Part shown: piece by piece, positions 22,824 to 26,833 of the stretch | Position numbering within the stretch: the stretch's first letter is position 1 | Layout: the number at the start of each line of letters is the position of its first letter | Assembly (NCBI GenBank): GCA_035720425.1 | Contig: DASTOB010000211.1 | Span: forward strand, 1-26,833 | Length of the DNA: 26,833 nucleotides | Direction: 5' to 3' | Source: DASTOB01 sp035720425 | GTDB lineage: Bacteria > Chloroflexota > Limnocylindria > Limnocylindrales > CSP1-4 | Notes under the pieces: generated by a model | The model's input: the letters and a program-made list of their open reading frames with translations, nothing else | Databases searched by the model: none | What the model was told of the DNA's origin: nothing | Made by a program: the position numbers and the translations under genes

Positions 22824-22829
22824 TATACT
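22824..22829 (+). promoter_or_regulatory. -10 hexamer TATACT before the threonine aldolase operon
   Basis: TATACT matches the -10 consensus at 5 of 6 positions and ends 8 nt before the ATG at 22838, implying a leader of about one base. There is no Shine-Dalgarno. Confidence 0.5.
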
Positions 22830-22837
22830 CGCCCTCC

Positions 22838-23971
22838 ATGTCCGTGATCGACCTTCGCAGCGACACCGTGACGAAGCCGACCCCGGCGATGCGCCGGGCG
22901 ATGGCCGACGCGGAGGTCGGCGACGACGTCTTCGGCGACGATCCCACCGTCCAGGCACTCGAGGAGCGCGCGGCCGCGCTGCTCGGCAAGGAGGCCGGGC
23001 TGTTCGTCGCGAGCGGGGCGATGGGCAATCTCGTCGCCCAGCTCGCCCATCTTGCCCGCGGTCAGGAGACGATCGCGGGCGCAAGCTGCCACATCGTCAT
23101 GGACGAGGCAGCGAGCCATGCGGTCGTCGTCGGGACCTCCGTTCGAGCGCTGCGCGAGCGCCCGGACGGGACGCTCGATCTCGACGAGGTCCGCGGAGCC
23201 TTCCGTGACCCGACCGACGTCCACGAGCCGATCACCGGTCTCGTCGCCATCGAGAACACCCACGCCCACTCGATGGGCCAGCCCCTGTCCCCGGATTACG
23301 TCCGCGCCGTCGCCGCCGTGGCGCACGAGCGGGATGTCCCGCTCCACGTCGACGGGGCGCGGATCTGGAACGCGGCGATCGCCCTCGACGTGCCGATCAC
23401 GGACCTGACCGGCCCGGCCGACTCGGTCAGCTTCTGCCTGTCGAAAGGCCTCGGTTGCCCGGTCGGGTCGGTCGTCGTCGGGAACCGCGACGTCATCTGG
23501 CGGGCGCGGCGCGGCCGCAAGCTCGTCGGTGGCGGCATGCGCCAGGTCGGGGTGCTCGCGGCGGCCGGGCTCGTCGCGCTGCGTGAAGGACCGGACGGGA
23601 TGATCGACCGCATCGCCGAGGACCACGCGAACGCCCGCTTCCTCGCCGAGGCGATCGCGGACCTGCCCGGCGTCGTGTCGCCGGGCGACCTCGCCCAGCC
23701 GGAGCCCGGCCGCTTGGACCCCGGGCGGGTCCGGACGAACTTCGTGATCTTCCGGGTGAAGCCCGATCGCGCCGCGTTCCTCGACGCGGTGCGCCGGCGA
23801 GGAGTCTGGCTCGTCGAGTATCCCCATGGGCAGGTCCGGGCGGTCACCCATCACGGTGTGGAACGAGCGGACGTCGAGGCCGCCTACGCGGCCATCCGGG
23901 ATGCGCTCGACGAAACCGCCGCCGGTCGGCGGGAGCCACAGCCGTCCGCCATCGGGGCAGCGCCGGCGTGA
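22838..23971 (+). CDS. ltaE: Low-specificity L-threonine aldolase
   Basis: This PLP enzyme splits threonine or allo-threonine into glycine and acetaldehyde. The 377-residue protein has the family start IDLRSDTVTKPTPAMRRAM (4-22), GDDVFGDDPTV, ENTHAHSMGQP (139-149), HVDGARIWNAA (170-180, Asp172 contacting PLP) and the PLP lysine Lys203 in SFCLSKGLGCPVGS. An Ala/Pro-rich tail follows the fold. Start: ATG at 22838, preceded by the TATACT -10, apparently leaderless. It is the first gene of a four-gene run; its TGA overlaps the next GTG (23968-23971). Glycine from this reaction could feed one-carbon metabolism, but that link to the fchA operon is speculative. Confidence 0.94.
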   Translation: MSVIDLRSDTVTKPTPAMRRAMADAEVGDDVFGDDPTVQALEERAAALLGKEAGLFVASGAMGNLVAQLAHLARGQETIAGASCHIVMDEAASHAVVVGTSVRALRERPDGTLDLDEVRGAFRDPTDVHEPITGLVAIENTHAHSMGQPLSPDYVRAVAAVAHERDVPLHVDGARIWNAAIALDVPITDLTGPADSVSFCLSKGLGCPVGSVVVGNRDVIWRARRGRKLVGGGMRQVGVLAAAGLVALREGPDGMIDRIAEDHANARFLAEAIADLPGVVSPGDLAQPEPGRLDPGRVRTNFVIFRVKPDRAAFLDAVRRRGVWLVEYPHGQVRAVTHHGVERADVEAAYAAIRDALDETAAGRREPQPSAIGAAPA

Positions 23972-25689
23972 CGATCGAACTCACCCGACCGGCGCCGGCC
24001 GCCGTCCCCGGTCCGCTGGACGACACCCTGTACGACCTCGTCGAGGCGCGCTTCCGGCGGCTCGTCCACGACAACCCGGCGGTCGCCACATTCGTCGGCA
24101 TCCACGCCGAGGACCACCGCCTGGCCGACGGGAGCCGTGACGCGGTCCTCGGCGAGCTCGCGGCGGAGCGGGCGCACCTGGCCGCGATCGAGGCGCTCGA
24201 CCCGGCCGGCCTGTCGGCCGAGGCCGCGTTCGAACGCGAGCTCGAGCTGCACAACGTCCGCCAGGCCATCTTCCGGACGGACGCGATCCGAACGTGGGAG
24301 CGCCGCTCGACCGCCCTCGACGGCCTCGGGGACGCCCTGTTCCTCGTCTTTGCCAGGGATTTCGCCCCGCTGCAGGAGCGGCTCGAGGCGCTCGCCGGTC
24401 GGCTCGAGGGGGTGCCCACCTTCCTCGCCGAGCATCGGACGCGGGCGACCGTCCCGCAGGTTCGCCTGTGGCAGCAGGTCGAGCTGGCCACCGCGAGGAG
24501 CCTGCCCGGCTTCATCGACGAGATCGAGGCGGCCGATCGCGGCCTGCTCGGGGACGTCGCCGCGCGCCGGCTGCGCCGGTCGGCCGAACGGGCGCGCTCG
24601 GCGATCGCCGAGCACGCGACCTGGGTCGAGTCGACCCTCGCAACCGGGACCGACGACTGGGCCCTCGGCGGGGGGCTCCTCGACGAGCTGATCCGGCTGC
24701 GCGCGTTCGACGGCCTCGACACGGACGCCATCCTCGCCATCGGCCTCGAGCAGCTCGCCGAACAGAAGGCCGCCCGCGTCGCCGCGGCGCGCGAGATCGA
24801 CCCCGACGCCGACGAGCCGACCGTCGTCGATCGCATCAAGCGCGATCACCCGGCGACCTTCGACGAGGCACTCGACGCGTATCGCGACGCGATGCGTCGC
24901 GCACGCGCCCATCTGATCGAGCGGGACCTCGTGACCGTCCCCGACGACGAGCGCCTCGAGGTCGTCCCGACTCCGGGCTACCTGCGGACGGTGATTCCCT
25001 TCGCCGCCTACTTCGAGCCACCGAAGTTCGACCGGGACCCGATCGGCATCTACATCGTGACGCCGTCGGTCGACGGCGATCCGAACGCAATGCGCGAGCA
25101 CAACCGCAGCTCGATCAGCAACACGAGCATCCACGAGGCGTACCCCGGACACCATCTCCAGCTGTCCGTCTCGACCCGTCACCCGTCGCTCACCCGACTC
25201 CTCGCCGACGCCCCCGAGTTCACCGAGGGCTGGGGCATGTACAGCGAGCAGCTCATGCGCGAGGAGGGCTTCGACGACGACGCGCGGTTCCGCCTCGCCA
25301 TGCACACCGACGCGATCTGGCGTGCCTGCCGGATCGTCCTCGACATCCGACTCCACCGGGGAGAGATCGGCGTCGACGAGGCGGTCGACTTCCTCGTCGG
25401 GCAGACCGGCTTCGAGCGGGCGAACGCCCGGGCGGAGGTCCGCCGCTACACGTACACGCCCACGTACCAGCTGTCGTACCTGCTCGGCAAGGTGCTCATC
25501 CTCGGACTTCGCGACGAGGAGCGCCGGCGTCTCGGCGATCGGTTCCGGCTCCGCGATTTCCACGACACGCTGCTGCGAAACGGCTCGATTCCGATCAGCT
25601 TCCATCGCCGCGTCCTGCGCGACGGCCCGGGAGCCGGGGGAGCGCCACGGTCGGTCGGCCCGGCGAGCGCACCGGGCGAGGCCGCGTGA
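23968..25689 (+). CDS. DUF885 family protein, predicted zinc peptidase-like
   Basis: This 573-residue protein has the full-length DUF885 layout. The metal-site motif IHEAYPGHHLQ (His389, Glu390, His395-396 region) is followed by EGWGMYSEQLM (420-430), whose Glu is the expected third ligand. The arrangement resembles gluzincin peptidases. GIYIVTPS and LGKVLILGLRDE are other conserved patches. No signal peptide is visible, so it is probably cytosolic. Substrate unknown. GTG at 23968 overlaps the threonine aldolase stop, and its own stop overlaps the next gene's GTG, both as GTGA. The key residues are intact. Confidence 0.9.
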   Translation: MTIELTRPAPAAVPGPLDDTLYDLVEARFRRLVHDNPAVATFVGIHAEDHRLADGSRDAVLGELAAERAHLAAIEALDPAGLSAEAAFERELELHNVRQAIFRTDAIRTWERRSTALDGLGDALFLVFARDFAPLQERLEALAGRLEGVPTFLAEHRTRATVPQVRLWQQVELATARSLPGFIDEIEAADRGLLGDVAARRLRRSAERARSAIAEHATWVESTLATGTDDWALGGGLLDELIRLRAFDGLDTDAILAIGLEQLAEQKAARVAAAREIDPDADEPTVVDRIKRDHPATFDEALDAYRDAMRRARAHLIERDLVTVPDDERLEVVPTPGYLRTVIPFAAYFEPPKFDRDPIGIYIVTPSVDGDPNAMREHNRSSISNTSIHEAYPGHHLQLSVSTRHPSLTRLLADAPEFTEGWGMYSEQLMREEGFDDDARFRLAMHTDAIWRACRIVLDIRLHRGEIGVDEAVDFLVGQTGFERANARAEVRRYTYTPTYQLSYLLGKVLILGLRDEERRRLGDRFRLRDFHDTLLRNGSIPISFHRRVLRDGPGAGGAPRSVGPASAPGEAA

Positions 25690-26396
25690 TCCCGATGCTG
25701 GTCGTACCGTCGATCGACCTCGAGCGCGGGCGGTCGCGGGTCGTCTTCTGGCCCGGCGCGGCGTCCGGCGTCGGCGCGCCGACGGACCGGCCCGACCGGA
25801 TCGCCGAACGGTTCGTCGAGCTCGGCGCGCGGCTCATCCACCTCGTCGACTTCGACGGAGCCCGAGCAGGCACCCCCGTGAACCTCGACGCGATCGGTGC
25901 GATCGCCTCGCGCGTCGCCGTTCCGCTCCAGGTCGCGGGCGGGCTGGACGGCCCCGAGCAGATCCGGATCGCCTTCGCGGCCGGCGCGACGCGGGCCGTC
26001 CTCGGCATGGCCGCCGCGGACGATCCGGCCCTCGTCCGCGAGTGCGTCGCGGTCGCCGGCGACTGGCTCGCCGTGGGCCTCGATCCGCGGCCGGAGCGGT
26101 TTGCCGCCTTCCCGTGGCGCCGGCATTCGATCCCGACGTTCGAGGGCGTCGTCACGGAGCTCGTCGGGCTCGGTGTCGGCCGGTTCGTCGTGTCCCACGG
26201 CGGCGCAGCGCCGGAGGTGGAGCGCCTGGCCGCGCTGGCCGCGGCGACGGGCGCGGAGATCCTCGTCGCCGGTGGCGTGGCCGACGTCGCCTCGATCCGT
26301 CGCCTGCGGGTGGCCGGGCTGAGCGGGATCATCCTCGGCGAGGCGCTCCTGTCCGGAGCCGTCGACTTCCCCACCGCACAGGAGGCTGCCGCGTGA
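25686..26396 (+). CDS. HisA/HisF-family (beta/alpha)8 protein, HisA-like
   Basis: This 236-residue barrel resembles HisA, the ProFAR isomerase of histidine synthesis. It has the starting strand PSIDLERGRS with the first catalytic-type Asp (Asp11), RLIHLVDFDGARAGTPVNLD, a phosphate-site glycine pair in QVAGGLDGPEQI, a second Asp in AVGLDPR (Asp133) and the last phosphate loop AGGVADVASIRRL with GIILGEALLSGAVD. Departures: the usual GGGIR is AGGLD, and the GW after the second Asp is FPW. It may be true HisA, or a relative with another sugar-phosphate substrate; no other his gene is present. GTG at 25686 overlaps the DUF885 stop; ATG at 25695 is an alternative. Confidence 0.8.
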   Translation: MIPMLVVPSIDLERGRSRVVFWPGAASGVGAPTDRPDRIAERFVELGARLIHLVDFDGARAGTPVNLDAIGAIASRVAVPLQVAGGLDGPEQIRIAFAAGATRAVLGMAAADDPALVRECVAVAGDWLAVGLDPRPERFAAFPWRRHSIPTFEGVVTELVGLGVGRFVVSHGGAAPEVERLAALAAATGAEILVAGGVADVASIRRLRVAGLSGIILGEALLSGAVDFPTAQEAAA

Positions 26397-26833
26397 TCAG
26401 CGCTCCCGACCGAATCTCGATCGTCCGTCTCGCCGCACTGGCGGCCATCCTCGTCGTCACCGTCGGTTGCGTTGCACCGATCGGCGGCGGCGGCGCCGCG
26501 ACGCCGGCCCCGTCGGAGCCGCCGGCCTCGGCTCCCCCGGCCTCGACGCCCGCAGCGGCGTGTCCGGCGAGCCAGCCGGAGGCGCTCGCCGCGGGATCAG
26601 TCCGGACCGTGACGATTGAGACCTCGCTCGGCACGATCGTCATCGAGATCCGCGCGGACCTCTCGCCGATCGCGACCGGCAATTTCGTCGCCCTCGCCTC
26701 GTGCGGGTACTACGACGGCGTCGTGTTCCACCGGGCGGCGACGCTGCAGAACGGCGCGCCGTTCGTCATCCAGGGCGGGGACCCCACCGGGACCGGGCGG
26801 GGTGGACCCGGCTACACGATCGCGGACGAGCCG
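26393..26833 (+). CDS. Cyclophilin-type peptidyl-prolyl isomerase lipoprotein (3' end beyond window)
   Basis: The first 147 codons are present. A signal peptide (IVRLAALAAILVVTVGC, lipobox Cys26) is followed by a Pro/Ala/Ser linker, then a cyclophilin domain: VTIETSLGTIVIEI, SPIATGNFVALAS, GYYDGVVFHRA, FVIQGGDPTGTGRGGPGYTI. FHR and FVIQGGDP are the active-site core. It should be an extracytoplasmic, membrane-anchored proline isomerase helping envelope proteins fold. GTG at 26393 overlaps the HisA-like stop as GTGA. The frame is open to the last base, so it is truncated by the window, not broken. Confidence 0.88.
   Translation, partial: MISAPDRISIVRLAALAAILVVTVGCVAPIGGGGAATPAPSEPPASAPPASTPAAACPASQPEALAAGSVRTVTIETSLGTIVIEIRADLSPIATGNFVALASCGYYDGVVFHRAATLQNGAPFVIQGGDPTGTGRGGPGYTIADEP

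Noticed and set aside
22543..23028. N-terminal extension of the CapA-like protein through the tRNA
   Set aside because: The frame is open, but it would translate the antisense of threonine aldolase and the tRNA-Asp gene. The signal/anchor segment begins just after GTG 22542.

Overview
The window is a compact, gene-dense, very GC-rich bacterial chromosome segment. It has no mobile element, integrase or CRISPR array, and the housekeeping genes show no sign of transfer. The LexA sites are of the Gram-positive type (CGAAC-N4-GTTCG). Many genes lack a Shine-Dalgarno and have a -10 hexamer 6-8 nt before the start codon, and gene pairs are often joined by 4-bp GTGA overlaps. Together with the four-knuckle zinc-ribbon protein, this fits an uncultured high-GC Chloroflexota lineage; Actinobacteriota is a weaker alternative. 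This placement is an inference; no rRNA is present.

Layout. 1-3035 (minus): glyoxalase/VOC protein, an N-acetyltransferase with four NPF repeats, and histidine ammonia-lyase (hutH). 3055-5244: DedA membrane protein (+), MFS transporter (-), and a tiny His-rich one-helix protein (+). 5255-8599 (minus): a folate one-carbon operon fchA-folD-fhs. 8783-10487 (minus): dinB, followed by a 90-residue protein whose promoter, with two LexA boxes, lies at and just past the end of dinB. 10548-15606 (plus): two multi-pass GT-C-type membrane proteins; the second (about 1240 residues) fuses a GT87/ALG6-like half to a YfhO-like half. 15555-16522 (minus): a DUF1232 protein and ribosomal protein L9. 16971-19313 (plus): self-regulated lexA, a regulatory region with DnaA-box-like repeats, and the replicative helicase dnaB. 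19347-22694: a lipoprotein (-), a zinc-ribbon protein (+), a CapA-family protein (-) and tRNA-Asp (-). 22838 to the end (plus): a coupled operon of threonine aldolase, DUF885 peptidase-like protein, a HisA-like barrel and a cyclophilin lipoprotein cut by the window edge.

How it fits together. FchA, FolD and Fhs link formate and methylene-tetrahydrofolate. FolD lacks the lysine needed for cyclohydrolase activity, which the adjacent FchA-type enzyme could supply, so the operon may be a split-function version of the usual bifunctional FolD. LexA, DinB and the small LexA-boxed protein form a DNA-damage module. The small protein's promoter is written into the last codons and stop codon of dinB. 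These two systems, the GT-C fusion and the leaderless/GTGA expression style are the most interesting features here.
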